Source of the DNA: Streptomyces sp. NBC_01262
GTDB taxonomy: Bacteria; Actinomycetota; Actinomycetes; Streptomycetales; Streptomycetaceae
Reading direction: 5' to 3'
Length of the DNA stretch: 64,000 nucleotides
Assembly: GCF_036226365.1 (NCBI RefSeq)
Contig: NZ_CP108462.1
Coordinates: 8,104,001-8,168,000 of the forward strand
Below are positions 34,594 to 43,583 of the stretch, piece after piece (position 1 is the stretch's first letter; each line of letters begins with the position of its first letter). The position numbers were made by a program, and so were the translations under genes. The notes below the pieces were generated by a model, which saw nothing but the letters and a program-made list of their open reading frames with translations, was not told the DNA's origin and made no database searches.

Positions 34594-35949
34594 ATGAATC
34601 GACCCAGGATCCTTGTGGTGGGCGGCGGCTTCGCGGGCATGGAATGCGCGCACCGTCTGGAGCGGCGGCTCTCGGCCGACGAGGCCGAGATCACCCTTGT
34701 GTCACCGTGGAGCCACCAGCTCTATCTGCCGCTGCTGCCCCATGTGGCGGCCGGGGTGCTCACCCCGCAGGCGGTGGCCGTGCCGCTGCGCCGGATGCTG
34801 CGCCGTACGCATGTGATCCCCGGCCGGGCCATCGGGGTGGACGCGGACGCGAAGGCGGTGGTCGTCAAGAAGATCACCGACGAGGAGTACGCCGAGTCCT
34901 ACGATTACCTCGTCCTCACCCCCGGCAGCGTCACCCGCACCTTCGACATCCCGGGCCTGACCGACTTCGGCCGGGGCATGAAGACCCTCGCCGAGGCCGC
35001 GTACATCCGCGACCACGTCATCATGCAGCTCGACCTGGCCGCCGCCAGCACCGACGAGGCCGAGCGCGCCTCGCGGCTGCAGTTCGTGGTGGTCGGCGGC
35101 GGCTACGCGGGCACCGAGACCGCCGCCTGCCTGCAGCGGCTCACCACCGCCGCCGTCAAGCGCTACCCGAGGCTGGACCCGGCGCTCATCAAGTGGCACC
35201 TCATCGACATCGCGCCCAAGCTGATGCCCGAACTCGGCGACAAGCTCGGCCTCAAGGCCCTGGAGATCGTCCGCAAGCGCGGGGTCGAGGTCTCCCTCGG
35301 CGTCTCGGTGGCGGAGGTCGCGGAGGACCTGGTCACCTTCACCGACGGCCGCAAGGTGCCCTCCCGCACGCTGATCTGGACCGCCGGCGTCGCCGCCAGC
35401 CCGCTGGTCGCCACCCTCGGCAGCGAGACCGTACGCGGCCGGCTCCTGGTCGACGCCGAGATGCGCGTGCCCGGCGCCGACGGGGTCTACGCCCTCGGCG
35501 ACTCCGCCGCCGTCCCCGACGTCGCCAAGGGCGGCGACGCCTTCTGCCCGCCCACCGCCCAGCACGCCATGCGCCAGGGCAAGGCCGCCGCCGAGAACGT
35601 CGTCGCGGCGCTGCGCGGCAAGCCGCAGGCGCCGTACGTCCACAAGGACCTGGGCCTGGTCGTCGACCTCGGCGGCGCCCAGGCGGTCTCCAAGCCGCTG
35701 GGCATCCCGCTCAGCGGCCCGCCCGCCCAGTTCGTGGCCCGCGGCTACCACCTGGGCGCCCTGCGGACCTTCCCCGCCCGGTTCCGTACGGCGGCGGGCT
35801 GGATGCTCAACTCGGTCGCCGGGGACGATTTCGTACGCACCGGATTCCAGGCCCGGCGCCCCGCCCGGCTCCGGGACTTCGAGGTCACCGACATCTACCT
35901 CAAGCCGGAGGAGGCCCGCGAGCGGGTCGAGGCGCTACGGTCGGCATGA
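34594..35949 (+). CDS. Type II NADH dehydrogenase-like FAD oxidoreductase
   Basis: A 451-residue flavoprotein with two dinucleotide folds: ILVVGGGFAGMECAHRLE at the N-terminus for FAD and FVVVGGGYAGTETAACLQ at about residue 165 for NADH. GVYALGDSA in the C-terminal part closes the FAD site. It resembles NDH-2, which passes electrons from NADH to menaquinone at the membrane face without proton pumping. The ATG at 34594 follows GGGAGAG; the longer upstream frame lacks a ribosome site. Confidence 0.9.
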   Translation: MNRPRILVVGGGFAGMECAHRLERRLSADEAEITLVSPWSHQLYLPLLPHVAAGVLTPQAVAVPLRRMLRRTHVIPGRAIGVDADAKAVVVKKITDEEYAESYDYLVLTPGSVTRTFDIPGLTDFGRGMKTLAEAAYIRDHVIMQLDLAAASTDEAERASRLQFVVVGGGYAGTETAACLQRLTTAAVKRYPRLDPALIKWHLIDIAPKLMPELGDKLGLKALEIVRKRGVEVSLGVSVAEVAEDLVTFTDGRKVPSRTLIWTAGVAASPLVATLGSETVRGRLLVDAEMRVPGADGVYALGDSAAVPDVAKGGDAFCPPTAQHAMRQGKAAAENVVAALRGKPQAPYVHKDLGLVVDLGGAQAVSKPLGIPLSGPPAQFVARGYHLGALRTFPARFRTAAGWMLNSVAGDDFVRTGFQARRPARLRDFEVTDIYLKPEEARERVEALRSA

Positions 35950-36016
35950 CACTTATGGGTGAACGACGGGGGAGCGGGACGGCGTGGGAAGAACTCCAGG
36001 GCTGCCAGGGCGTGAC

Positions 36017-37729
36017 GTGCGTGACGTGCTGCGGATCGCCAACTGCTCCGGCTTCTACGGCGACCGCCTCGCCGCCGCCCGCGAGATGGTCGAGGGCGGC
36101 CCGATCGACGTCCTGACCGGCGACTATCTGGCCGAGCTCACCATGTACCTGCTCTGGAAGGCCAGGCAGCGCGACCCGGAGGCCGGATACGCCGTCTCCT
36201 TCCTCGCCCAGATGCGCGAGGTCCTCGGCACCTGCCTGGAGCGCGGCATCAAGGTCGTCGTCAACGCCGGCGGGCTCAACCCGGCCGGGCTGGCGGGCAA
36301 GCTGGGCGAGCTCGCGGCAGCCGCCGGGCTGGCGCCCCGGATCGCGTACATCGAGGGCGACGACCTGCTCGGGGGCGACCTCGTCGGCGACCTCCCGGCT
36401 TCCGACGGCGACCGGCCCGTCACCGCCAACGCCTACCTCGGCGGCTGGGGCATCGCGCAGGCGCTCGGCGCCGGGGCCGACGTGGTGATCTGCGGGCGGG
36501 TCACCGACGCCTCGCTCGTCGTCGGCCCGGCAGCCTGGGCCTTCGGCTGGGCGGCCGACGACTGGGACCGGCTGGCCGGGGCCGTCGCCGCCGGGCACAT
36601 CATCGAGTGCGGCGCCCAGGCCACCGGCGGCAACTACGCCTTCTTCACCGAGCTCGACCGGCCCGTCCACCCCGGCTTCCCCATCGCCGAGCTGCGCGCC
36701 GACGGCTCCTGCGTGATCACCAAGCACGAGGGCACCGGCGGCGCCGTCACCGTGGACACCGTCACCGCCCAGCTTCTCTACGAGACGGACAGCCCCGCCT
36801 ACCTCAATCCGGATGTCGTGGCCCGCTTCGACACCGTACGACTGGCCCCGGACGGCCCCGACCGGGTCCTGGTCAGCGGCACCCGGGGCGAGCCCGCCCC
36901 GCAGACGCTCAAGGTCTGCCTCAACTACCGTGGCGGCCACCGCAATTCCGCCGCCTTCATGCTCACCGGGCTCGACATCGAGGCCAAGGCCGCCTTCGCC
37001 GAGGCGGCCCTGCTGGACGCAACCGGCGGCCCGGCCCGCTTCGCGGCGTACGAGACCCGCCTGGAGCGCTGGAACGACACCGCCGCCCGCCTCACCCTCA
37101 CCGTCAAGGACCCCGACCCCCACAAGGTCGGCCGCGCCTTCTTCACCACCGTCGTCGGCACCGGCCTGTCCGGCTACCCGGGGCTGTACCTGGAGCACTT
37201 CTCGCCGAAGGCGGAGGAGTACGGGGTCTACCGGCACACACTGGTCCCGGCGGACGCCGTCCGGGCCGCGGCCGTGTTCCCGGACGGGGAGAGGCTCCCC
37301 GTCCCCCGCCCGCCGGTGATCCCGGCCCAGCCGTCCCCCGCACCGAAGGACAGTGCCCCTTCCGCTCCCCTCGCGGGGCCCACCGTCCTGGCCCCGCTCG
37401 GCCGCCTCATCGGCGCCCGCTCCGGTGACAAGGGCGGCGACGCCAACGTCGGCCTGTGGGCCCGCACCGACGACGCGTACGCCTGGCTTCGGGACTTCCT
37501 GGACGTGGCGATGCTGCGCGAGCTGCTGCCCGAGGCCGCCAAACTGTCCGTCAGCCGCTACGAGCTGCCGAATCTGCGGGCGCTGAACTTCGTCGTGCAC
37601 GGACTGCTGGGCGAGGGAGTGGCCTCCTCGACCCGGCCCGATCCGCAGGCCAAGAGCCTCGGTGAATTCCTCCGGGCCCGCTCTGTTGAGATACCCGCGA
37701 CGCTGTTGAGCGCGGTAAAAGCCAGGTGA
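36017..37729 (+). CDS. AtuA-like (DUF1446) acyclic terpene utilisation family protein
   Basis: A protein of about 570 residues of the AtuA/DUF1446 family. Recognised parts are RIANCSGFYGDRLAAAREM at the N-terminus, VICGRVTDASLVVGPAAW, LNYRGGHRNSAAFML, and the C-terminal GARSGDKGGDANVGLWAR. Family members are linked genetically to degradation of citronellol-type terpenes in Pseudomonas, but no terpene acyl-CoA carboxylase genes are present here. The GTG at 36017, after AGGG, puts the conserved RIAN motif near the start; GTGs at 35984 and 36026 are alternatives. Confidence 0.85.
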   Translation: MRDVLRIANCSGFYGDRLAAAREMVEGGPIDVLTGDYLAELTMYLLWKARQRDPEAGYAVSFLAQMREVLGTCLERGIKVVVNAGGLNPAGLAGKLGELAAAAGLAPRIAYIEGDDLLGGDLVGDLPASDGDRPVTANAYLGGWGIAQALGAGADVVICGRVTDASLVVGPAAWAFGWAADDWDRLAGAVAAGHIIECGAQATGGNYAFFTELDRPVHPGFPIAELRADGSCVITKHEGTGGAVTVDTVTAQLLYETDSPAYLNPDVVARFDTVRLAPDGPDRVLVSGTRGEPAPQTLKVCLNYRGGHRNSAAFMLTGLDIEAKAAFAEAALLDATGGPARFAAYETRLERWNDTAARLTLTVKDPDPHKVGRAFFTTVVGTGLSGYPGLYLEHFSPKAEEYGVYRHTLVPADAVRAAAVFPDGERLPVPRPPVIPAQPSPAPKDSAPSAPLAGPTVLAPLGRLIGARSGDKGGDANVGLWARTDDAYAWLRDFLDVAMLRELLPEAAKLSVSRYELPNLRALNFVVHGLLGEGVASSTRPDPQAKSLGEFLRARSVEIPATLLSAVKAR

Positions 37730-37817
37730 GTATGGGGTCGGCAAAAAGCGGTCCCTGCTTCGGTCATGAGGCCCTGGACCAGGCATGAACGACCTTCCGG
37801 CTGCCTAACCTGAATTC

Positions 37818-37994
37818 ATGGACAACGACATTCTCCGCAAGGCGATATTCCTCGTGCGCGACTGCCACGAATCCGAGCAGCAGGCCGTCGAAGGCCTCAA
37901 GAAGTATTTCCCCGACCTGCACCTCGGCGACCGTGAGCGCTACGTCAGCGAGGCCTGCGACATGATCCACGGAGTCCACCCGGCCGTCTCCTGA
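37818..37994 (+). CDS. Small protein of 58 residues, unrecognised
   Basis: An ATG at 37818 opens a 58-codon frame: MDNDILRKAIFLVRDCHES, then an acidic-basic helical run ending in MIHGVHPAVS. The composition is that of a compact helical cytoplasmic protein, with codon use like the neighbours. There is no ribosome site, but TAACCT lies 12 bases upstream, so the message could be leaderless. It lies 41 bases before the pirin gene on the same strand. No family recognised. Confidence 0.5.
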   Translation: MDNDILRKAIFLVRDCHESEQQAVEGLKKYFPDLHLGDRERYVSEACDMIHGVHPAVS

Positions 37995-38035
37995 GCACAG
38001 GCGCGTCCGCGCACCGCAGGCGTACCGTCTGGTCT

Positions 38036-39004
38036 ATGAGCAACCTCGACCTCAAGCCCACGCCGACCGTCTGCGGCGGTCGCGGCGACGTATCCGCGCA
38101 GCCGGTCCACGAACTCCTGACCGGCCGCGTCGTCCCGCTCGGCGAAAGCACCGTCGTACGCCGTCTCCTGCCCAACCTCGGCCGTCGCATGGTCGGCGCC
38201 TGGTGTTTCGTCGACCACTACGGCCCCGACGACATCGCCGACCAGCCCGGCATGCAGGTGGCCCCGCACCCCCACATGGGCCTTCAGACCGTCAGCTGGC
38301 TCCACGACGGCGAAGTCCTGCACCGCGACAGCCTCGGCAGCCTCCAGACCGTACGGCCCCGCGAGCTCGGCCTCATGACCTCCGGCCGGGCCATCTCGCA
38401 CTCCGAGGAATCCCCGCGCCCGCACGCCCGCCTCCTCCACGGAGCCCAGCTCTGGGTCGCGCTCCCCGACGCCCACCGCCACGTCGCCCCCGCCTTCGAG
38501 CACCACGCCGATCTCCCCGTCCTGGGCGGCGGCAACGGCCTGCGCGCCACCGTCATCCTCGGCTCCATCGACGGCGCCGCCTCCCCGGGCACCACCTACA
38601 CCCCCCTCGTCGGCGCCGACCTCGCCCTGGCCGCCGGCACCGACACCCGCCTCCCCCTGGACCGCGACTTCGAGTACGCGGTCCTCGCCATGTCCGGCAC
38701 CACCGTCGTCGACGGCGTCCCCGTCGAGGCCGGCTCCATGCTCTACCTGGGCTGCGGGCGCACCGAACTGCCGCTGCGGGCCGACGTCGACAGCGGCTTG
38801 ATGCTGCTCGGCGGCGAGCCCTTCGAAGAGCGCATCGTCATGTGGTGGAACTTCGTGGCCCGCAGCAACGAGGATATCGTGCAGGCCCGCGAGGACTGGA
38901 TGAAGGGCTCCCGCTTCGGCACCGTCCACGGCTACGACGGTGCCCCACTGGCCGCTCCTGAACTCCCGCCTGTGCCCCTGAAACCGCGGGGGCGGGTGCG
39001 CTGA
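38036..39004 (+). CDS. Pirin-family cupin protein; target of the island insertion
   Basis: A 322-residue pirin homologue with two cupin domains. The metal-binding residues are in HPHMGLQTVSWLHDGEVLHRDS (two histidines of HPH, a later histidine and glutamate). Bacterial pirins are iron-binding proteins with quercetinase or regulatory activity. The ATG at 38036 is the natural start. The last 165 bases occur again, diverged but with conserved protein sequence, at 63835-63999. That makes this gene the probable integration site of a 25-kb element which kept the frame intact by supplying a substitute 3' end. Confidence 0.93.
   Translation: MSNLDLKPTPTVCGGRGDVSAQPVHELLTGRVVPLGESTVVRRLLPNLGRRMVGAWCFVDHYGPDDIADQPGMQVAPHPHMGLQTVSWLHDGEVLHRDSLGSLQTVRPRELGLMTSGRAISHSEESPRPHARLLHGAQLWVALPDAHRHVAPAFEHHADLPVLGGGNGLRATVILGSIDGAASPGTTYTPLVGADLALAAGTDTRLPLDRDFEYAVLAMSGTTVVDGVPVEAGSMLYLGCGRTELPLRADVDSGLMLLGGEPFEERIVMWWNFVARSNEDIVQAREDWMKGSRFGTVHGYDGAPLAAPELPPVPLKPRGRVR
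38840..38856 (+). other. Putative attL core
   Basis: ATGTGGTGGAACTTCGT within the pirin gene is identical to 63835-63851, while the following 100 bases diverge. This is the pattern expected if crossover occurred here and the element supplied the rest of the gene. The alternative core is the near-identical 42-base tail ending at 39004. Confidence 0.5.
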
Positions 39005-39539
39005 ACTGGGACGACAGATCTGGACCAACTCCCTCGCCGGGCGGGACCGTTTCCGCTCGGTGCTCGTCTCGTCAGCCTGGCCGTCGCGCCCCGCGAGGGC
39101 TCATCGAGGGCGACCTCGAGTTCCCGGGTTTGGCCTTCTGTGGTCAGCTCTACTCAGCCTGATGCTGACCCAATGCTGACTTTCCTGACGGGTCATCAGC
39201 AACGTGAGGGGATGGCTGTCCCCGGTCAGCCCGAGGTCGGCTGATGCCTGAACCCGGCGGACGACTCACCTCTTCACCCAGCCCCGCAGGGACTCCGAAC
39301 TGATCCTGAGCTCCCGGGCGACTTCGGCCACCGTCCGGCCCGACGACCGATACTGGGGATTGCTCTGGGCTGGCGTTGACGCAGGACGGCGTGGTCCCGC
39401 TCTCCGACAGCGACGGCGAGCGGGCGCACCTCGTCGGCCCGAATCGGCGGCACCACAACGGCGGCTCCGGCGGGAACCATGACAAGGCGTTGGCCACCAG
39501 GAGAGTGGGTGCTTCGCGGCCGTCCAGGGCAGACCGTGT
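39005..39539. other. Gene-poor left edge of the island
   Basis: Apart from an IS3-type OrfA remnant at 39266-39355 I see no gene here. Repeated GATGCTGAC words occur around 39160-39180. The stretch probably consists of insertion-sequence debris next to the left border. Confidence 0.5.
39266..39355 (-). pseudogene. IS3-family OrfA helix-turn-helix fragment
   Basis: On the minus strand the frame reads QYRSSGRTVAEVARELRISS, then ESLRGWVKR and a stop. This is the N-terminal HTH of an IS3-type OrfA transposase subunit. Nothing else of the element is present on either side, so it is a relic. Confidence 0.65.
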
Positions 39540-40823
39540 TCACAGCGCGCGCAGGATGTCAGCGATCCGCGCGGTGACGGTCTCGGCGGCTCCCTTCGCG
39601 TACCGCGAGTTCATGGCCTCGTAGGTGATCCGGTCGTAACTGCGGGCGTCCGCCATGTACTTGGCCGCGCCGTTGACCATGGTGACGACGCAGGTGCCGG
39701 GGAAGGGCGAGGCGGCCCGGATGGCCATGCCGGTACAGGCGTTCAACTCGGCCTGGACGCCCACCAGGACCGTGTCGCCGACGCGGGCCACCACGACCGG
39801 TGCCTCGGACATGCCGTCCGGGGTGAAGTCGTACCTCGTCGTCGGGCGGAGGGCGTGCAGGTCCGCGGGGGGATTCTGGGCGGGGACTTTCACCTGCTCG
39901 TTGACCACGCGGAGCGGCACGGTCGGCACGCCGACGCGGACGGCTTCGCCTACCCGTACGGCTTCGTCGGCGAGCCTCTCGCCGAGCTGCTCCGCGAGAG
40001 CGAAGCCGGCCTCGTGGGCATCGGTCCGCCGCAGCTCACCGTCCTTGCCGACGGTGGTGTGAACGGCCGTGAGACAAGGAGCCTGGTCGCCTGCCGCGCC
40101 GATGAGGAAGAGGACGACTGCGCCGTTGCCGTACGCCTCCTCCATCCGACGGCTGGTCGCACCGGCCAGGTCGGCGGTGACCTGCCGCTCGCCGGCCTGA
40201 GTGACCGAGCCGTTCATCACCGAGGACTGCACCGCATGGTTCACGAGCACGGCGATGGGACGGCCGTCCTCGCCCTCGATGCGCGTCACACCCACGCAGC
40301 CGTCGACCGGTCCGTTGTCGTCGGCCCCGAGCCACCAGCCGTGCGGTGTGGGCACGTCGCGCTGGACGTTGACGCGGCTCGCACCGATCCCGAAGCCGGT
40401 ACGAGCGGGCCGCATCGTACGCTCCGCCTCGACGGCGGCCTGCTCCACCGCGTTGTCGACGGCCTTGCCCAGCAGGGCGTTCTTCGCCCTGTCGTGCTCC
40501 GGGACGCGCTCCGGCGGCATGATGTGCGGGGCTGAGAACGTGTGGCTCGCGACGACCAGGCAGTGGGAGGGTTCCACCGAGCAGACCCAGCGGAGGATGT
40601 CCCGGGTGCGGGCGATCTGGTCGTCGAAGACCGAGGTCTGGTCGATCACGCAGAGGGCGAGCCGGGTCGCTGAGTCTTCCAGCACGAGCACCCGGGCATG
40701 CAGCGGGTCGCGGACGGAGGTGAAGCCGTCCACGGGGAACAGGCTGTGAGGCAGGTCTACGACTGCCTTGCCGGCGCCGGCCCGGAACGAATCCACCGTA
40801 GGGCCGGGAGCTGAGGGAACCAT
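39540..40823 (-). CDS. Neutral/alkaline ceramidase-like hydrolase
   Basis: A 427-residue protein that begins FRAGAGKAVVDLPHSLFPVDGF and continues with VVASHTFSAPHIMPPE, a VNHAVQSSVMNG motif and FLIGAAGDQAP. Together these resemble the N-terminal catalytic domain of neutral/alkaline ceramidase-like proteins, where histidines bind zinc and a serine attacks the amide. No signal peptide is present, unlike true secreted ceramidases, so the substrate may be another amide or ester. First gene on the left of a minus-strand cluster running to 45459. Confidence 0.65.
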   Translation of the reverse strand: MVPSAPGPTVDSFRAGAGKAVVDLPHSLFPVDGFTSVRDPLHARVLVLEDSATRLALCVIDQTSVFDDQIARTRDILRWVCSVEPSHCLVVASHTFSAPHIMPPERVPEHDRAKNALLGKAVDNAVEQAAVEAERTMRPARTGFGIGASRVNVQRDVPTPHGWWLGADDNGPVDGCVGVTRIEGEDGRPIAVLVNHAVQSSVMNGSVTQAGERQVTADLAGATSRRMEEAYGNGAVVLFLIGAAGDQAPCLTAVHTTVGKDGELRRTDAHEAGFALAEQLGERLADEAVRVGEAVRVGVPTVPLRVVNEQVKVPAQNPPADLHALRPTTRYDFTPDGMSEAPVVVARVGDTVLVGVQAELNACTGMAIRAASPFPGTCVVTMVNGAAKYMADARSYDRITYEAMNSRYAKGAAETVTARIADILRAL

Positions 40824-40837
40824 TGGGGCGGCCTCCG

Positions 40838-41443
40838 TTACAGGGGTGGCGCGGTCTTTGGGGAATCGGCGTGGTCAGGGCGTAGCACCCGCCGGAAATC
40901 CCGTACGTCGGGGAAGGGCGGCTCGCTGCCGGGCGGCAGGTCCACCTCGAAGACGTTCAGGAGCATGGCCAAGGTGGCGAAGGTGCCGAGCGCGATGACC
41001 AGTTCGACCAGACAGCTCTCGCCGAGTTCCGCGAGGGTCGCCGCGTATGTCTCGTCGTCGGCGAAGTGCTCTACGAGGATCTGGGTGACGAACTGGTGGA
41101 GCACATCTTCGTCGGGGCGGGGGAACCGCGGTTGCTCGCCGCGGGCCAGCCGGTCCAGTGCCTCGCGGTCCACTCCCGCCGCAACGGCCTTGTCGATGTG
41201 GGCGTTCCACGAGTGCTGTGCGTCGAGGCGGCGGGCGACGATCAGCAGAGTCAACTCGCGTAGCCGGGGTACGAGTTGCGAGTCGCGCATGCAGGTTGTG
41301 GCGAGCTCCTCCAGCTTGTCGCCCGCGTGAGGGCTGTGCAGCAGCACCGCGAACGGTCCGTGCACCCCACCGCGGCGGTCCGTGATCCGCGCGTGGAGAG
41401 GGGCCTGGTCCTGGGTCGGTTCAGATATCGGGGGCAGACGCAT
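40838..41443 (-). CDS. Carboxymuconolactone decarboxylase/AhpD-like protein
   Basis: A 201-residue all-helical protein of the carboxymuconolactone decarboxylase superfamily: LRELTLLIVARRLDAQHSWNAHIDKAVAAGV is the conserved core. The usual C-x2-C redox pair of AhpD is absent (AQHSWNAH in that position), so it is of the non-peroxidase type, probably a decarboxylase- or lactonase-like enzyme. The ATG at 41443 has AGGAGG upstream. It lies 14 bases before the ceramidase-like gene and shares its operon. Confidence 0.8.
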   Translation of the reverse strand: MRLPPISEPTQDQAPLHARITDRRGGVHGPFAVLLHSPHAGDKLEELATTCMRDSQLVPRLRELTLLIVARRLDAQHSWNAHIDKAVAAGVDREALDRLARGEQPRFPRPDEDVLHQFVTQILVEHFADDETYAATLAELGESCLVELVIALGTFATLAMLLNVFEVDLPPGSEPPFPDVRDFRRVLRPDHADSPKTAPPL

Positions 41444-41500
41444 GGGGCCTCCTGGGCTTGTGCGATGTGGCGGCTGGGGTGCGAGCAAGGGCGACGGGAC

Positions 41501-41974
41501 TCAGGCGTGCTGTTCGAACTTGGCCCTCGCGGCGTCCAGGCTCGGCTTGGGCGGGACGAAGTCCAGTTCGTACCCGAGTGCGGCCAGTACCTCCTCGCAG
41601 ATCCGCTGGTCCTCGGCGCCGGTGGCACCGGAGACGCCGAGGGCGCCGACGACTTCGCCGTCCCGCTTGACGGGCACTCGGCCGTCGGTCGCCATGATCG
41701 GATACTTGCCGAGCTGGGAGAGTTGCATGAAGAGCACGGGCTTGCTGTCCGCCCAGGGCTCCAGGAGCTGGGTGGGGCAGCCCATCACGGCCCCGGTGTA
41801 CGCCTTGGCGCTGGCCAGTTCGAGGGTGTTGGGCCGGGTATTCGCCGAACGACGGGCGCACAACACGAAGCCGTTGACGTCGACGACGGCGATGCCGGTC
41901 GCCTTGTCGACGGCGCGGGCGCGGGCGGCGCAGGCTGCGAGGATCTCGTCGGCCGCCTCAGTGGTGAGTGACAT
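41501..41974 (-). CDS. GlcG/HbpS-family protein (copy 1 in the island)
   Basis: A 157-residue protein of the GlcG/HbpS family: ATGIAVVDVNGFVLCARRSA, ASAKAYTGAVMG, DGRVPVKRDGEVVGALGVSGATGAEDQ. HbpS of streptomycetes binds haem and signals to a two-component system, but many homologues of this fold sit in catabolic operons without known role. No signal peptide is present. Two further intact copies and one remnant lie elsewhere in the island. Confidence 0.88.
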   Translation of the reverse strand: MSLTTEAADEILAACAARARAVDKATGIAVVDVNGFVLCARRSANTRPNTLELASAKAYTGAVMGCPTQLLEPWADSKPVLFMQLSQLGKYPIMATDGRVPVKRDGEVVGALGVSGATGAEDQRICEEVLAALGYELDFVPPKPSLDAARAKFEQHA

Positions 41975-42058
41975 GCTCTTTCCTTCGGTGTGGTGCGGAT
42001 GCCGGGTCTGCTGCGGCCCGCCCGGTGCGAAGGCCGGGACCGGGCGCGGGCCGCACGG

Positions 42059-43579
42059 TCACCACGCTTTCCGCGCGGCGAAGAACCTCATCAGGAAGTC
42101 GGTCCGTTCCGAGTCCGCCACGGAGAGCCGGCCGAACGCCGTCCCCACTTCGAATGTCGTGGGGGAGCCATCGCTCACCGGGGCCCACGCGGGCAGTCCC
42201 GGACCGTTGGGGTCCCCACCAGTCGCGAAGTTGACCACGTAGGACGACAAGGTGTCCGCGATACCGCGGTCGGTCTCCGTGTACGGAGCACCCACGGTGT
42301 GCGGGTTGGCGAAGACGTAGGCGATCTCGGAGCCGTGGTGCGCGCCGCGGGCCTCGCCCTGCGCGCCGGGCGGCTGATGGGTCCAGTAGTACGTGAACAC
42401 GGGGTTCGACGTGGTGGCGCCGTACTCGGTGGCCCACAGGTAGGTGGACACCCGGGTGGCGTCCCGCAGCGCGGCGTTGGTCTGCTCGCTCGCTTCGACG
42501 TCCGTCGCCGCGGGGTAGAGGGCCAGGAACTCCTCCGCCATGTCGCCGTATTTCACAGCGGCCCTCGCCCGGTACTGCTTCAGGGTCACCTCCTGACGAG
42601 GTGTGGCGCCATTCTCATCCTTGTTGTTGCCGGTCAGAACCGGGACGCCGACCGGTGGGCCCTCGGTGAGGGTCTCTCCGTAGGTCCGGGGCAGCACCCA
42701 ACCGTCGATGACAGGCCGGAACAGCGGGGGCGGCGGGTTGCCGGGGACGCTCGTGTCGTTCACATCGCTGCCCCGGAGCAGGTCGCCGGCGGGCAGGGTG
42801 CGCAGGTCGGCCAGACCCGTGGCGCCCCGATTCGCGGCGTAGGCGAGTCCGTCCTTCTCGGCCTGGACCAAGTTCCGGGGCGAGGGCGCCAGCGTGCTGA
42901 TCGCGGGATCCCTCGGATGGAGCGCGGCGCTCTCGACGACGGCCCGGTCGAACAGGCCCCGGCCCAGGGGCGAGTACAGCATGTCGACCACGGACGCCCC
43001 GCCGGCCGACTGCCCGGCGACGGTCACCCGCTGCGGATCGCCGCCGAACGCGGCGATGTTGTCCCGCACCCATCGCAGCGCCGCCATCTGGTCCAGCAGC
43101 CCGTAGTTGCCGCTGGCGCCGTGCCCGGACTCCACGCCCAGTTCCGGCAGAGCGAGGTAACCGAAGACGCCCATGCGGTAGTTGAGCGTCACGACCACGA
43201 GGCCCTTGCTCGCCAGAGCCGCCCCGTCGAACTCCGGCTCACCGCCATGCCCGAACAGGAAGCGTCCCCCGTGGATCCAGACCAGCACCGGGCGCGGATC
43301 GGGTGAAGAGGCCGCGGCGGTCCAGATGTTGAGGTTCAGACAGTCCTCGCTCTGCGAGAAACCGGGCACGGGGTCCGGCTGCGGGCAGATGTCGCCGAAG
43401 CGGTCCGCCGCGCGGACGCCCTTCCAGACACGCGGGGGCAGCGGCGGGCGCCAGCGGTTGTCGCCGGCCGTGGACGCGGCGTAGGGGATGCCCTTGTAGA
43501 CAGTGACCGAGGCCAGCCGGGACACTACGCCCGTCACCTGGCCTTGCTCGGTCCGAACGAGAAGGTTGGGAGCTGTCAT
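42059..43579 (-). CDS. Type B carboxylesterase (copy 1)
   Basis: A 506-residue carboxylesterase. The SEDCLNLNIWTA signature, the oxyanion HGGRFLFG, and the nucleophile elbow VTVAGQSAGGASV (serine at about residue 194) are present, with a glutamate in NKDENGA and a catalytic histidine in HHGSEIAYVF. It should hydrolyse a carboxylic ester in the cytoplasm. The ATG at 43579 starts four bases after the preceding esterase stop. A paralogue lies at 54903-56420 and a C-terminal remnant of a third at 52022-52138. Confidence 0.93.
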   Translation of the reverse strand: MTAPNLLVRTEQGQVTGVVSRLASVTVYKGIPYAASTAGDNRWRPPLPPRVWKGVRAADRFGDICPQPDPVPGFSQSEDCLNLNIWTAAASSPDPRPVLVWIHGGRFLFGHGGEPEFDGAALASKGLVVVTLNYRMGVFGYLALPELGVESGHGASGNYGLLDQMAALRWVRDNIAAFGGDPQRVTVAGQSAGGASVVDMLYSPLGRGLFDRAVVESAALHPRDPAISTLAPSPRNLVQAEKDGLAYAANRGATGLADLRTLPAGDLLRGSDVNDTSVPGNPPPPLFRPVIDGWVLPRTYGETLTEGPPVGVPVLTGNNKDENGATPRQEVTLKQYRARAAVKYGDMAEEFLALYPAATDVEASEQTNAALRDATRVSTYLWATEYGATTSNPVFTYYWTHQPPGAQGEARGAHHGSEIAYVFANPHTVGAPYTETDRGIADTLSSYVVNFATGGDPNGPGLPAWAPVSDGSPTTFEVGTAFGRLSVADSERTDFLMRFFAARKAW

Positions 43580-43583
43580 GTGA

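Noticed and set aside
41501..41974. True secreted HbpS redox sensor
   Set aside because: No signal peptide and no SenS/SenR two-component genes nearby, so only the broader GlcG/HbpS family name is used.
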